Assembly (NCBI RefSeq): GCF_900109545.1
Contig: NZ_FOAP01000005.1
Location: 1-64,000, forward strand
Source: Stigmatella aurantiaca
GTDB taxonomy: Bacteria > Myxococcota > Myxococcia > Myxococcales > Myxococcaceae
Reading direction: 5' to 3'
DNA length: 64,000 bases
Position numbers and translations under genes: made by a program. Below are positions 52,362-62,139 of the stretch, piece after piece. The first letter of the stretch is position 1, and the number at the start of each line of letters is the position of its first letter. The notes beneath the pieces were generated by a model. That model did no database searches and was not told the DNA's origin. It saw only the letters and a program-made list of their open reading frames with translations.

Positions 52362-52377
52362 AGGGCTGGTCTTTGCA
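52362..52377 (+). promoter_or_regulatory. sigma-54-type -24/-12 promoter match for the minor-pilin operon
   Basis: AGGGCTGGTCTTTGCA has GG (52363-52364), ten bases, then GC (52375-52376) within TTTGCA, the invariant spacing of sigma-54 promoters. The -24 box lacks the usual CAC. Transcription would start near 52388, just ahead of the AGGAGGT at 52394-52400. Confidence 0.5.
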
Positions 52378-52405
52378 ATACTCGCGGCATCGCAGGAGGT
52401 GCGCC

Positions 52406-53137
52406 TTGCCAATTCATTCCCGAAGACGCGGTTTCACGCTGATCGAGGTCCTGACCGTCATCGCCATTCTCGGCGTCCTGGCCGCCATGGCCTCCACGGC
52501 CATTTACTACGGCATGGGCCGCGCGCGGATGAGCAACACCCTGTTCGACATCTCGGCGCTGATGTCGGTGGCCCAGCTTCGCGCCATCAGCCACGGCACG
52601 CCCCACTACGTCATCTTCCACCGCAACGAGCAGGGGCGCCTGCGCGCCTCGCTCGTCGAGCGGCCCACCGCCGATGACAGCGACATCGCCTGGGACAGCC
52701 TCGATCTGAGCAAGGGGCTCGGCGAGGCACTGGCCTATAACGAGGGGGGCACCCCCAGGAACGCGCTCGAGCGCGACTTCATCACGCTCGCCTCGGGCTC
52801 GGGCCCCGACGAGGGCGGCATCAGCTTCCTGGATCCCGACGCCAAGAACATCGAGCTGCCGGCGCCATTCTCCGCCATCAAGGCCACCACCGACGTCAAC
52901 GCCTCGCCGCTCGATGAGCCCACCAACGAGCTGCGGGCCGGCTGCACCTTCTGCATCCTCGGCGGCGGCTCCGAGTACGGCGTCATCCGCTTCAACAGCG
53001 ACGGCACGGTGACGATGCGCACGGGCCCCGAGATGGGGGGCCTCCTGTCCTTCATGAGCAACACCGCGGAGGGCAAGGACGTCGGCTACAAGCTGCTCGT
53101 CATCTCCGCGCCCGCCGGTGTCGTCCGGGTCTTCTAG
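52406..53137 (+). CDS. fimU: minor pilin FimU/GspH-type
   Basis: A 243-residue type IV pilin-like protein. The short basic leader is MPIHSRRRG, and prepilin peptidase would cut before FTLIEVLTVIAILGVLAA, with Glu5 of the mature helix present. The body shows the GspH/FimT features (SVAQLRAISHG; VIRFNSDGTVTMRTG). The start is TTG 52406, fixed by AGGAGGT five bases upstream. As the first gene of a five-gene set in the order fimU-pilV-pilW-pilX-pilY1, it should form part of the tip priming complex of the type IVa pilus, as in M. xanthus. Confidence 0.85.
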   Translation: MPIHSRRRGFTLIEVLTVIAILGVLAAMASTAIYYGMGRARMSNTLFDISALMSVAQLRAISHGTPHYVIFHRNEQGRLRASLVERPTADDSDIAWDSLDLSKGLGEALAYNEGGTPRNALERDFITLASGSGPDEGGISFLDPDAKNIELPAPFSAIKATTDVNASPLDEPTNELRAGCTFCILGGGSEYGVIRFNSDGTVTMRTGPEMGGLLSFMSNTAEGKDVGYKLLVISAPAGVVRVF

Positions 53138-53139
53138 CC

Positions 53140-53766
53140 ATGCGAGCCTCTTCCATGCTCTCCGTCCGTTCCTCTCCCCGTGGCACCACCATCATCGAAG
53201 CGATGGCCGCCATGCTGGTCTTCACCGTCGGCATCCTCGGTGTGATGCAGATGAACGTGCTGGCCAGCGGCCAGAACACCCTGGCCCTCCACCAGACCAC
53301 CGCCAACCGCATTGCCCGCGACCTGACGGACGCCTTCGAGCGTCTGCCCTATGATCACCCTGCCTTCCAGCCCAGTGGTCTCACCCCGGATGACATCGCC
53401 GACGACAAAATCGGCGACGGCGTGGGCTTCGATGACATCGAGGGCGGCCCGGGCCTCATCAACCTGCAGCAGGACATCATGGCCCCCGCGGGCATCCGGC
53501 CGATGCTCAGCGCCGCGGACGCCATCCAGACCGCCGAGGGCATGAGCCCCGCAGACGACAAGCCGTTCTACCAGGTCGCCTGGCGCTCGCTGCGCGTGCC
53601 CAACACGGGCTCGGTGGAGGCCGAGCGCGGCAAGCTGGACTCGCTCCGCATCCTCATCATGGTCCGCTTCCCCACCAGCAGCGGCTTCCGCCAGGTCAAC
53701 TTCTGGACCATCAAGTACAACCCCGAGCTGGTCTGCGCCGGTACCTGCACGGCGTTGGAGATTTGA
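53140..53766 (+). CDS. pilV: minor pilin PilV-type
   Basis: A 208-residue prepilin starting two bases after the fimU stop. The leader ends SSPRG, followed by TTIIEAMAAMLVFTVGILGV with Glu5, the PilV-type hydrophobic helix. The mature body is polar, with a terminal Cys pair (VCAGTCTALEI) that may form a disulfide loop. It is part of the predicted pilus-tip complex. Confidence 0.85.
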   Translation: MRASSMLSVRSSPRGTTIIEAMAAMLVFTVGILGVMQMNVLASGQNTLALHQTTANRIARDLTDAFERLPYDHPAFQPSGLTPDDIADDKIGDGVGFDDIEGGPGLINLQQDIMAPAGIRPMLSAADAIQTAEGMSPADDKPFYQVAWRSLRVPNTGSVEAERGKLDSLRILIMVRFPTSSGFRQVNFWTIKYNPELVCAGTCTALEI

Positions 53767-53769
53767 GCC

Positions 53770-55026
53770 ATGCGCCTTTCCCGTCGTGGTTTCACACTGA
53801 TTGAGCTGCTCGTGGGCGGCGCCGTGGGCTCGGTGGTGCTGCTGGGCATCAGCCTCACCTTCATGTCCCAGGCCCGGCAGTACCAGACACACGCCAGCCG
53901 CCGGTCCATCCAGGCCAATGCGCGCCAGGCCATGTCCTTCATGAGCCGCAACCTCCGGAGCGCCGGCTACGGCGTGAATCCGGACCGCGCCATCATCGCT
54001 TACGACTCCTACAACGCCGCCACGGACCTTGCCCAGACGGGCTATCCGGACGCGATCGCCGTTCACTCGCGGGACCTGCTGTTCCGCCGCGATATCACGT
54101 CGGCGAGCGCCAACAGCCTGACCGTCAGCACGCCGGTGGCGCGGCTCGAGCGTGGGCAGATCCTCCTGGTGCTCTGCCGCAACAGCGGCGCCGTCTCGAC
54201 CACCCAGCAGCATGCCTTCGTCACCGTGGGCCAGCGGGTGGTGAACAGCACGCAGATCCCCTTGGACCCCACGGACCCTGGCTCCGCGCCCAACAGCCCC
54301 ATGGCCATGCCCGGCCGGCTCTTCCATGAACAGAGCCGGCTGGAAAGCCACGCCTGTTATGACACCGCGCAGGTGGTGAAGATCCACCGCGCCGCCTTCT
54401 ACGTCGCCGCCTTCGATGAGCCCGACTCCCCCCGGCGTACGCCCTACCTGATGATGCATCAGGGCACGGATCTCAACGGCGACAACATCATCAACGCCGC
54501 CGACGCGGTCCCCATCGCCGAGGGCATCGAGCAGCTGCAGGTGGCCTACATCCTCAACAGCGTGAGGAACGCGATGCCGCGGATCATCGGGGTCAACGAG
54601 GCCACCTCGCCGGAGCACTACGGCGAGGAGTGGCAGACCATGGTGCCCACCAGCATGCCGGGCCCCGACTGGTACATGCGCTGGACGCCGCCCGAGCCCC
54701 TGCCCCCCGGCTTCGAGGATCCCCGCGAGGCGGACAGCCCCGTGAACATCCGGCAGGTGCGCGTCACCCTGGTGTCGCGCAGCTCCGTGCCGGACCCCCA
54801 GCACACCGGTGACAATCTCATGCTTTCCAGCGAGGGCACCCTCATCGGCGGCATCGTGCCCTGGCGGCAGTTGGAGAACCTGAGCGTGACCGGCCTGACG
54901 CCCAACACCAAGGACTTCACGCCCCAGGAAGGCGGGTACTACCGCGTGATTCTCCGGGAGTCCGTCACCCCCAAGAACCTCCAACTCAACTCGCAGTTCA
55001 TCGCCACCACCGAGGCGGGCGGCTGA
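53770..55026 (+). CDS. pilW: minor pilin PilW-type
   Basis: A 418-residue prepilin with leader MRLSRRG and helix FTLIELLVGGAVGSVVLLGI, including Glu5. PilW proteins are the largest minor pilins, and the length and the SRNLRSAGYG block fit. Segments such as GTDLNGDNIINAADAVPI look like a Ca2+-binding EF-hand/dockerin loop. It starts three bases after pilV. Confidence 0.87.
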   Translation: MRLSRRGFTLIELLVGGAVGSVVLLGISLTFMSQARQYQTHASRRSIQANARQAMSFMSRNLRSAGYGVNPDRAIIAYDSYNAATDLAQTGYPDAIAVHSRDLLFRRDITSASANSLTVSTPVARLERGQILLVLCRNSGAVSTTQQHAFVTVGQRVVNSTQIPLDPTDPGSAPNSPMAMPGRLFHEQSRLESHACYDTAQVVKIHRAAFYVAAFDEPDSPRRTPYLMMHQGTDLNGDNIINAADAVPIAEGIEQLQVAYILNSVRNAMPRIIGVNEATSPEHYGEEWQTMVPTSMPGPDWYMRWTPPEPLPPGFEDPREADSPVNIRQVRVTLVSRSSVPDPQHTGDNLMLSSEGTLIGGIVPWRQLENLSVTGLTPNTKDFTPQEGGYYRVILRESVTPKNLQLNSQFIATTEAGG

Positions 55027-55028
55027 TC

Positions 55029-55577
55029 ATGAAATCCTTCTCACACTCTCCCCGCGGCATGGTGCTCGTCATCGCCATGATCGTCGTCGTTCTCATCACC
55101 CTGCTCGTCGCGGGCGCCATCTCCTTCACGGGCACCGAGCGCGCCGCCGCGGAAGTGCAGACCCAGGCGGACACCATGTCCACCTGCGCGGTGGCGGCCC
55201 GCAACCTCTTCGTCTCCCGGATGCGGCCCCTGGCCCCGGCGAGCGTGGAGTTCGTGCGCATGGATGACGAGATCATCCTCGACAAGGAAAACAACATCGG
55301 CATCCGCATCTCCACCGATCACTTCAGCGGCTCGGCCACCCATGCCGTCTCCGATGCCGGCACGCCCGGTACCGAGATCCTCGCGGTGGAGAACATCAAC
55401 AAGACTCGGGCTGGGGCCCTGGCGGACCGGACCCAGATCATGGGCATCGACAATGCCCCCGGCCGGACCGCCTATTCCGAGACCTATCGCATCACCGCCT
55501 TGTGCAGTGAACTCTTGGACGCTGGGGAAGTCGGCGCCCAACGTGAAATCGAATTCCTCGTCAAGGTCGGCCTCTAG
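55029..55577 (+). CDS. pilX: minor pilin PilX-type
   Basis: A 182-residue prepilin-like protein. The leader ends SPRG, followed by MVLVIAMIVVVLITLLVAGA. Position 5 of the helix is Ile, not Glu, as in PilX/GspK-type minor pilins, which sit at the very tip. It starts two bases after pilW and lies directly before pilY1, the usual order. Confidence 0.83.
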   Translation: MKSFSHSPRGMVLVIAMIVVVLITLLVAGAISFTGTERAAAEVQTQADTMSTCAVAARNLFVSRMRPLAPASVEFVRMDDEIILDKENNIGIRISTDHFSGSATHAVSDAGTPGTEILAVENINKTRAGALADRTQIMGIDNAPGRTAYSETYRITALCSELLDAGEVGAQREIEFLVKVGL

Positions 55578-55600
55578 CCCTCGAATCGCAAGGAGCCCCT

Positions 55601-58600
55601 ATGCACTCCTGGACCCCCAAACTCCGCCATCTCCTCACCGGCCTCGCCCTGCTCGGCGTGGCAGGCGCTGCCTCCGCGCAACTGGGCAGCGGCACCAGCG
55701 ACACGCCCGCCTGCTGCCAGCTCACCACATCGCTCATCCAGGACGTGCTGCGCGGCAATGATCCCTCCGGCGACGAGCGCTTCTTCAGCGCCGAGGGCGC
55801 GCCGCCCAACCTGCACTTCATCATCGACGTCTCCGGCTCCATGCGCGAGCTGCCGCAGATCAACAACAGCAATTACAAGGCGTTCTATGACGCCACCACG
55901 AACGGGTGCCAGAACCCCTCCCTGGATGCCTTCTCCGACAGCCACGAGTGGAACCCCTCCTTCCAGTACCCCGTTCCGGATCCGGGCACGGGCCTGGGCT
56001 CGGACACGGGCTTCATGAACCTCTTCCAGGACACCAAGTACTACGCGATGGGCGTGTGGGGCTCGTCGTCCAGTCCCACCCCCCAGTGGGGCTCCAAGGA
56101 GGAGGCCTGCCAGAAGCAGATCGGCAACTCTTGGGACAAGCCCTCCGGCTCGGCCCAGTACGCCCGGTGCCTGCAGTGCTTGAGCACCAAGGGCTACTTC
56201 AAGGTGTTCAACACCACCTCGAGCGACGAGGCGAACACGAACTTCATCCTGTGGGGGCGCTTCCTCAACTTCAACCCGCCCAAGTACGTGACCGCCAAGG
56301 CGGTGCTCAAGCAGGTCATCAAGGACCTGCGCCGGGTGCGCGTGGGCATCAGCATCTTCACCGCGACGTCCCAGAACGTGCAGAAGATGAAGCCCGCCTG
56401 CAATGAGATCCTCTCCAACCCCGAGGCCTTCTCCTCCCACCGCGCCGACTACATCGCGCGGATCAACTCGCTGGCCTTCAACACCTCCACGCCCCTGGCG
56501 CGCTCGCTGCTGAACGCCGGCTACTACTTCACCTCCAGCCAGGACATCTACAGGACGGACTTCGGCTTCGGGAACTCGTCCCCCCTGGGCTTCGCCTACC
56601 CCGCGGACTTCAAGAACGAGGTGTTGACCTCCGAGAACCGCACGGTGTGCTGGGGCTGCCAGAGCTCGTCCATCATCCTCATCACCGACGGTGAGCCCAA
56701 CAACGACACGCTGGGCGGCACCGTCGTGACGAAGATCCGCGAGCTCAATGGCGGCAAGGTCAACTGCCCGCCCTCCGCGCCGTGCCCGGACGCGAGCAAC
56801 GACGCCAACTACATGCTCGACGACGTGGCGAAGCTGCTGGCCAACCGGGACCTGCAGAAGAACACCCCGGCCGTCGTCGGGAGCCTGGACACCTTTGGCG
56901 ATCAGTCGCTCAACATCTACACCGTCGGCTTCGGCATCAACAGCAACCTGCTGCGGAACACCGCCGAGGTGGGCAACGGGCTCTATTACACCGCCGAGGA
57001 CGCCAACGCGCTCAAGGCCGCGCTCCTGTCCATCATCAACAACGTGCAGACGCGCTCCACGTCCTTCTCGGCCGTGGCCTCCAACAGCCTGCAGGTGCGC
57101 GACGCGGGCGCCACCGTCATTCCGCGGTTCAAGCCCGCGCGCAACAAGGCCCAGCCCTGGCAGGGCTACCTCTACCGCTTCAACCTGGCCTCGGAGAAGG
57201 TGCTCGGCTGCGTGCCGGGGAGCACGCCCCCCATCGCGGGGGACCTCAACGGCGACGGGGACTGCAATGACACGCACCTCATCGACAAGGACGGGCACTC
57301 CGTCATCGAGAACGAGCAGGGCGACTTCGTGAGGCTGTCGGACTCCAAGGTCCGGGCCGTGCCCTTCTGGGAGGCGGGCGCGGTGCTCAAGCCGGCCGTG
57401 AAGCCGAATGATCCGGACGATCCGGAGCGCAAGATGCGCCGCTGGAAGGACCGCAAGGTGTTCACCATCATCGACAACCCGGATTCGCCCGACGGGAAGA
57501 TCGACGGCAAGGACACCCCGCTGGAGTTCAGCATCGCCAACGCCGGCAAGCTGCGCGAATACCTGGGCATCAGCCAGAACGAGCACGAGTGTGATGACCT
57601 GAAGGCCCAGCTGGGCCGTGCGAGCCTGACGCCGACGGAGTGCGCCGAGCTGATCATCCAGTGGTACCTGGGCGCGGACATCTTCACCCCGCTGCCCGCA
57701 GGAGAGACCGAGCCCTACGACCGGCCCTTCTTCCTCCAGGACATCTTCCACTCGGCGCCCGTGAGCGTGGATCCGCCGATCTCCAAGTTCTTCTGCAACT
57801 TCTCGACCCAGTGCTCCCAGACGCTGTTCAGCAACATCGGGGCGAAGAACCAGCAGGGCTACACCGACGTGCTGACCGGAGATGCGTACGACAAGTACGT
57901 CAAGGAGCGCGGTGAGCGTGACAAGATCATCCTCGTGGGCTCCAACGGCGGCATGATTCACGCCTTCCACAACGGCTCGTTCGAGTCCAAGGACACCTAC
58001 ACGGGCATGGGCACGTACGACGCGGGCACGGGCCAGGAGCTGTGGGCCTTCGTTCCCCCGGACATGCTGCCCAAGATGCGCCCCAACCTGGGCAAGCACG
58101 GCTACTTCACCGACGGCACGCCGATGGTGCGTGACGTGTGGATCGACGGTTCGGGCACGGAGGTGTCCGAGCGCGATGCCAAGAAGCAGTGGGACGAGTA
58201 CCGCACCGTCGCGGTGGTGGGCTCGGGCCGTGGCGGCGTGCACCGCTTCGCGCTGGACCTCACCAGCCTGCTGGCCGAGAACTTCGACAGCGAGCCCAAC
58301 AAGGTGGAGACGGTCTTCCAGAAGCCTGGCGTCTTCCTGTGGATGTGGCCGCAGCCGTGTGACGAGCTGTCGCTCCAGCTGGGCGAGAGCTTCACCAACT
58401 ACGCGCCGATGCCGCCCCCCCTCATCCCGGTGGCCGTGGAGCCCGCCACGGACAACGCCCTGGCGGCCCTCGCCGACGCCTCGGATGGCGCCTCGCCCCA
58501 GCCCGCGCAGCCCCCCATGATTGCCAACCAGGAGGCCCGGGAGCGCTGGGTGGTGCTGTTCAACGGCGGGTATGACGCGTTCATGAGCCGTGGCCGCGGC

Positions 58601-60046
58601 ATCGCCATGGTGGACATCGCCAGCGGCCACACGATGTGGAGCTTCTTCCACGGGGATGGCAAGCGGCGCTCCGAGCACCTGCTCTATCCGTTCGCCACGG
58701 GCGTCACCACGCAGGACATCGGCGAGGCCATCAAGCCCTACCAAGATGCCGACACGCTGATGGACACCGCCACGGTGGGCGACTTCGGCGGCCAGATGTG
58801 GGTCTTCCGCTTCTGGAAGCCCGGCAAGTGGGACGCCAGCACGAAGAAGATCTCCAACTGGTTCGCCGCGCGCACCTTCCGCGTCACCCCCGACTCGGGC
58901 AACGCGAACAACGAGGAGGTGCGGGCCCCCTTCACCACCATGGCCGTCAACGCCATTCAGCCGGGGACGGGCTACATGCGGACCTTCATCGGCACGAGCG
59001 ACAGCCAGAACCTCTATGACCGGGGCTCCGTCTGCCGGCTCTCCAACCCGCACGCCTGCGCGGTCCAGGGCTGCTCGGTGAACAACACCGTCTCCATCAA
59101 GCGTGGCAACACGCTGGCCTGGAACTCCACGGCGCCCTTCCAGGGCAAGGCGCTCGACACCGCGCAGACCTACAGCACCAAGCAGGAGGCCGTGGGCGCC
59201 TGCGGTGGCGTCGAGGCCCAGGTGAGCTGGAGCTATGCCGGCAGCTGCGGCTACAACAGCAGCGGCTCCATCAAGTACGCGTGCTCGGGCAGCACCAGCA
59301 GCTGGTCCTGCGCGCAGCCCACCAACAACTGGGTGACGATCAACTTCCCGAACGACAGCCAGCCCTACTCCCAGTACTACTATGGCTTCCACAGCTATGG
59401 CGGGGAGACGCGCCGCTTCGACAAGCTGCCGGTCAATGGCCAGACGGAGGACGACGACAGCGCCGCGGACACCTTCGAGACGTCCATGATGCTCACCCAG
59501 GCCTCCCTGACGAACGTGAGCCAGTTCGACAACGGGGGTTTCGAGAATGGGACCACGGAGGCCGATGCGGCCGGGCCGGGCTGGTTCATCCGGTACGCCC
59601 AGGCCAACGAGCGCACGGGCAACACCGGCACGCTCGCCAACGGGTGCATGCTCTGGAGCTCCTTCGAGCCCAGCGGCGCCTCGGGCGCGGTGTGCTCCAC
59701 GACCGGCGACAACAAGGCCCGCATCTACCAGGCGGACTTCGCCACGGGCCGCGCCAACTGCGCCTCGAGCTTCTTCGAGGACAACAAGTGGAAGCGCTAC
59801 CAGACGTTCACCACCGTCGCGGTTCCCCCCTCGTTCTCCACGCGCCTCACCATGGTGAACGGGCAGATCAGCCTGGACCTGCCGCTGATCGCCGCGGGCC
59901 TCAAGCGCGAGGGCTCGGACGAGCAGGGCGTGCCGACGCAAGAGCTGGCCAAGAGCGACTCCGCCGTCAAGGCGCTCTACCAGATCGAACTCGACCGCAA
60001 GGCCCATGACTGCCGCCACGAAGGAAGGAACTGCGACAGCCCGTGA
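55601..60046 (+). CDS. pilY1: pilus tip adhesin/priming factor PilY1 with a vWA domain
   Basis: A 1481-residue exported protein with a signal peptide (LTGLALLGVAGAASA). Residues 65-500 are a von Willebrand A domain with MIDAS DVSGS (Asp76, Ser78, Ser80). Ca2+-type loops DLNGDGDCND and NPDSPDGKIDGKD come next, then the conserved PilY1 C-terminal beta-propeller (QDIFHSAPV; RDKIILVGSNGGMIHAFHNG; YRTVAVVGSGRGG). Cys-rich sequence near 1150-1260 (ACSGSTSSWSCAQ) and a further tail extend it past the propeller. With the four minor pilins it should form the tip complex that primes pilus assembly and binds surfaces. The stop overlaps the next GTG. Confidence 0.92.
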   Translation: MHSWTPKLRHLLTGLALLGVAGAASAQLGSGTSDTPACCQLTTSLIQDVLRGNDPSGDERFFSAEGAPPNLHFIIDVSGSMRELPQINNSNYKAFYDATTNGCQNPSLDAFSDSHEWNPSFQYPVPDPGTGLGSDTGFMNLFQDTKYYAMGVWGSSSSPTPQWGSKEEACQKQIGNSWDKPSGSAQYARCLQCLSTKGYFKVFNTTSSDEANTNFILWGRFLNFNPPKYVTAKAVLKQVIKDLRRVRVGISIFTATSQNVQKMKPACNEILSNPEAFSSHRADYIARINSLAFNTSTPLARSLLNAGYYFTSSQDIYRTDFGFGNSSPLGFAYPADFKNEVLTSENRTVCWGCQSSSIILITDGEPNNDTLGGTVVTKIRELNGGKVNCPPSAPCPDASNDANYMLDDVAKLLANRDLQKNTPAVVGSLDTFGDQSLNIYTVGFGINSNLLRNTAEVGNGLYYTAEDANALKAALLSIINNVQTRSTSFSAVASNSLQVRDAGATVIPRFKPARNKAQPWQGYLYRFNLASEKVLGCVPGSTPPIAGDLNGDGDCNDTHLIDKDGHSVIENEQGDFVRLSDSKVRAVPFWEAGAVLKPAVKPNDPDDPERKMRRWKDRKVFTIIDNPDSPDGKIDGKDTPLEFSIANAGKLREYLGISQNEHECDDLKAQLGRASLTPTECAELIIQWYLGADIFTPLPAGETEPYDRPFFLQDIFHSAPVSVDPPISKFFCNFSTQCSQTLFSNIGAKNQQGYTDVLTGDAYDKYVKERGERDKIILVGSNGGMIHAFHNGSFESKDTYTGMGTYDAGTGQELWAFVPPDMLPKMRPNLGKHGYFTDGTPMVRDVWIDGSGTEVSERDAKKQWDEYRTVAVVGSGRGGVHRFALDLTSLLAENFDSEPNKVETVFQKPGVFLWMWPQPCDELSLQLGESFTNYAPMPPPLIPVAVEPATDNALAALADASDGASPQPAQPPMIANQEARERWVVLFNGGYDAFMSRGRGIAMVDIASGHTMWSFFHGDGKRRSEHLLYPFATGVTTQDIGEAIKPYQDADTLMDTATVGDFGGQMWVFRFWKPGKWDASTKKISNWFAARTFRVTPDSGNANNEEVRAPFTTMAVNAIQPGTGYMRTFIGTSDSQNLYDRGSVCRLSNPHACAVQGCSVNNTVSIKRGNTLAWNSTAPFQGKALDTAQTYSTKQEAVGACGGVEAQVSWSYAGSCGYNSSGSIKYACSGSTSSWSCAQPTNNWVTINFPNDSQPYSQYYYGFHSYGGETRRFDKLPVNGQTEDDDSAADTFETSMMLTQASLTNVSQFDNGGFENGTTEADAAGPGWFIRYAQANERTGNTGTLANGCMLWSSFEPSGASGAVCSTTGDNKARIYQADFATGRANCASSFFEDNKWKRYQTFTTVAVPPSFSTRLTMVNGQISLDLPLIAAGLKREGSDEQGVPTQELAKSDSAVKALYQIELDRKAHDCRHEGRNCDSP

Positions 60047-60537
60047 CACGGACCCACCGGACACTGAACCCATGGACCCTGGCCGCGCTCATGGGCGCCC
60101 TGCTGGGGGGGGCCTGCTCGAAGGAGCCGGCCCCCGCCCCTGCGGAAGCCCCCCCGGGCGCGCCTTCGCCCACCTCCTCGCCGGCCCCCGGCGGGGAGGC
60201 GGTCCCCGAGGCCGAAGAAGCCGCGGACCCCACCCCCTCGGAGGCCACCGCGCCCACCGGGGAGGCACCACCGCCCGCGACCCCCGAGTCGTTCCAGGTG
60301 GGGCAGCAGCGCAATGAGGTGATGCGGCTGTTCGCGGGATGCGGGGAGCGGAAGATCCTCGTGCCCGGCGGCCACGGCGCGCTGTATGTGGAGGTCTACC
60401 AGCCCAAGCCGACCGAGGAGTGCTTCGAGCGGCTGGGCAAGCGCCAGTTCACCATCCGGGGAGGCACGCTCTTGCGCATCACCGACGGCCTCATCGTCGA
60501 GAGTGACAGCGTCCCCCCGCCCCGCGAGGGGCTCTAA
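60043..60537 (+). CDS. small lipoprotein, last gene of the minor-pilin operon
   Basis: A 164-residue lipoprotein starting at a GTG that overlaps the pilY1 stop (GTGA). The lipobox is LGGAC near residue 25. A Pro/Ala/Glu-rich spacer of about 70 residues is followed by a compact C-terminal part (FQVGQQRNEVMRLFAGCGER; QFTIRGGTLLRITDG) with two cysteines. No family is recognised. Coupling to pilY1 suggests an envelope role in pilus assembly. Confidence 0.7.
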   Translation: MTRTHRTLNPWTLAALMGALLGGACSKEPAPAPAEAPPGAPSPTSSPAPGGEAVPEAEEAADPTPSEATAPTGEAPPPATPESFQVGQQRNEVMRLFAGCGERKILVPGGHGALYVEVYQPKPTEECFERLGKRQFTIRGGTLLRITDGLIVESDSVPPPREGL

Positions 60538-60552
60538 GCCCTCCCCCGCCCC

Positions 60553-60582
60553 GCCCCACGCCGTGTGTCCTGGCCGTGGGGC
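60553..60582 (+). terminator. hairpin after the minor-pilin operon
   Basis: GCCCCACG (60553-60560) and CGTGGGGC (60575-60582) form an 8-pair stem with a 14-base loop, 15 bases after the last stop of the pilin operon. No U tract follows. Confidence 0.4.
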
Positions 60583-60680
60583 GGCCCGGGAAGGCCCGCT
60601 GCCCTCGCGTGGCCGTTGATTTCTGGCAGCCCCCGGCGTAGGCAACCCTCCTCACTGCTCCACCCAGAGGGTTGCTAGCA

Positions 60681-62114
60681 ATGGCCGAGAAGCTCCTGCC
60701 CCGCGAGAAGGGTTTTTCCGAGTGGTACGTCGACCTCGTCCTGAAGGCGAAGCTCGCCGACTATTCGGACGTGAAGGGCTGCATGGTCATCCGGCCCAAC
60801 GGCTACGCGCTGTGGGAGAACATGCAGCGGATCCTCGACAAGATGTTCAAGGACCTGGGCCACAAGAACGCCTACTTCCCGCTGCTCATCCCCGAGAGCT
60901 ACCTGAAGAAGGAAGCCGAGCACGTGGAGGGCTTCAACCCCCAGCTCGCCGTGGTGACGCACGCGGGCGGGGCCAAGCTGGAGGAGCCGCTCGTCATCCG
61001 GCCCACCAGTGAGACCATCATCAACCGCAGCTTCGCCAAGTGGATCCAGAGCTACCGGGACTTGCCCCTGCTCATCAACCAGTGGGCCAACGTCATGCGC
61101 TGGGAGATGCGCACGCGGCTGTTCCTGCGCACCACCGAGTTCCTCTGGCAGGAGGGGCACACCTGCCACGAGACGGAGGCCGACGCGGAGAAGGAGACCC
61201 TCCAGATGCTGGAGGTGTACCGCACGTTCGCCGAGGACTACATGGCGATGCCGGTGCTCACCGGGCGCAAGAGCGAGACGGAGCGGTTCGCCGGCGCGCT
61301 GCGCACCTACAGCATCGAGGCGATGATGCAGGACAAGAAGGCGCTCCAGGCGGGCACCAGCCACAACCTGGGGCAGAACTTCGCCAAGGCCTTCGACACC
61401 CAGTTCCAGGGGCGCGACGGCAAGCAGCACCACGTGTGGCAGACGTCCTGGGGCGTGTCCACGCGCCTCATCGGCGGCCTCATCATGACGCACTCGGATG
61501 ACGCGGGGCTCGTGGTGCCGCCCCGGCTGGCGCCCACGCACGTGGTGCTCATCCCCATCACCGGCAAGGCCTCGGACGCCGAGAAGACGCAGGTGCTGGA
61601 GAAGACGCACGCGGTGGCCGCGGACCTGCGCCGCGCGGGGCTGAGCGTGCTCGTGGATGACGACGACACGAAGAGCCCGGGCTTCAAGTACAACGAGCAC
61701 GAGGTGGTGGGCACGTGCCTGCGCGTGGAGCTGGGGCCGAAGGACCTGGCCAAGGACTCGTGCGTGATGGTGCGGCGCGACGTGCGGCAGAAGGAGTTCG
61801 TCCCGCTGGCGCAGGCGGTGGAGAAGGCCAAGGCGATGCTGGACGCGATGCAGACGGACATGTTCGCCAAGGCCAAGGCCTTCCGGGATGCGAACACCTT
61901 CGAGGTGAACAGCTACGAGGAGCTGACGAAGCGCTCCGAGGACGGCTTCATGCTGGCGCACTGGTGCGAGAAGCCCGCGTGCGAGACGAAGGTGAAGAAC
62001 GACGTGGCGGCCACCACGCGCTGCCGCCCCTTCGACCTCAAGCAGGAGCCGGGCAAGTGCGTGGTGTGTGGCGACGCCTCGCCGGGCCGCATCGTCTTCT
62101 CCAAGGCCTACTGA
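60681..62114 (+). CDS. proS: prolyl-tRNA synthetase, archaeal/eukaryotic (ProS type 3) form
   Basis: A 477-residue class II synthetase: motif 2 region [20 protein letters not shown], motif 3-like [16 protein letters not shown], an anticodon-binding domain, and the zinc-binding C-terminal domain with cysteines in WCEKPAC, TRC and CVVC that defines the archaeal/eukaryotic type. The bacterial editing insert is absent, as expected for this form. It charges tRNA-Pro. ATG 60681 follows AGAGGG. Bacteria with this type probably acquired it in ancient transfer. Confidence 0.95.
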   Translation: MAEKLLPREKGFSEWYVDLVLKAKLADYSDVKGCMVIRPNGYALWENMQRILDKMFKDLGHKNAYFPLLIPESYLKKEAEHVEGFNPQLAVVTHAGGAKLEEPLVIRPTSETIINRSFAKWIQSYRDLPLLINQWANVMRWEMRTRLFLRTTEFLWQEGHTCHETEADAEKETLQMLEVYRTFAEDYMAMPVLTGRKSETERFAGALRTYSIEAMMQDKKALQAGTSHNLGQNFAKAFDTQFQGRDGKQHHVWQTSWGVSTRLIGGLIMTHSDDAGLVVPPRLAPTHVVLIPITGKASDAEKTQVLEKTHAVAADLRRAGLSVLVDDDDTKSPGFKYNEHEVVGTCLRVELGPKDLAKDSCVMVRRDVRQKEFVPLAQAVEKAKAMLDAMQTDMFAKAKAFRDANTFEVNSYEELTKRSEDGFMLAHWCEKPACETKVKNDVAATTRCRPFDLKQEPGKCVVCGDASPGRIVFSKAY

Positions 62115-62139
62115 GCCCCTTCGCCAGGAGCCCCGTGCC

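Noticed and set aside
55574-60073. Open frame of almost 1500 codons on the strand opposite pilY1
   Set aside because: It mirrors pilY1 exactly, as expected in very GC-rich DNA with strong third-position bias. The translation is low-complexity Gly/Arg/Val/His without domains, while the plus strand has clear PilY1 motifs.
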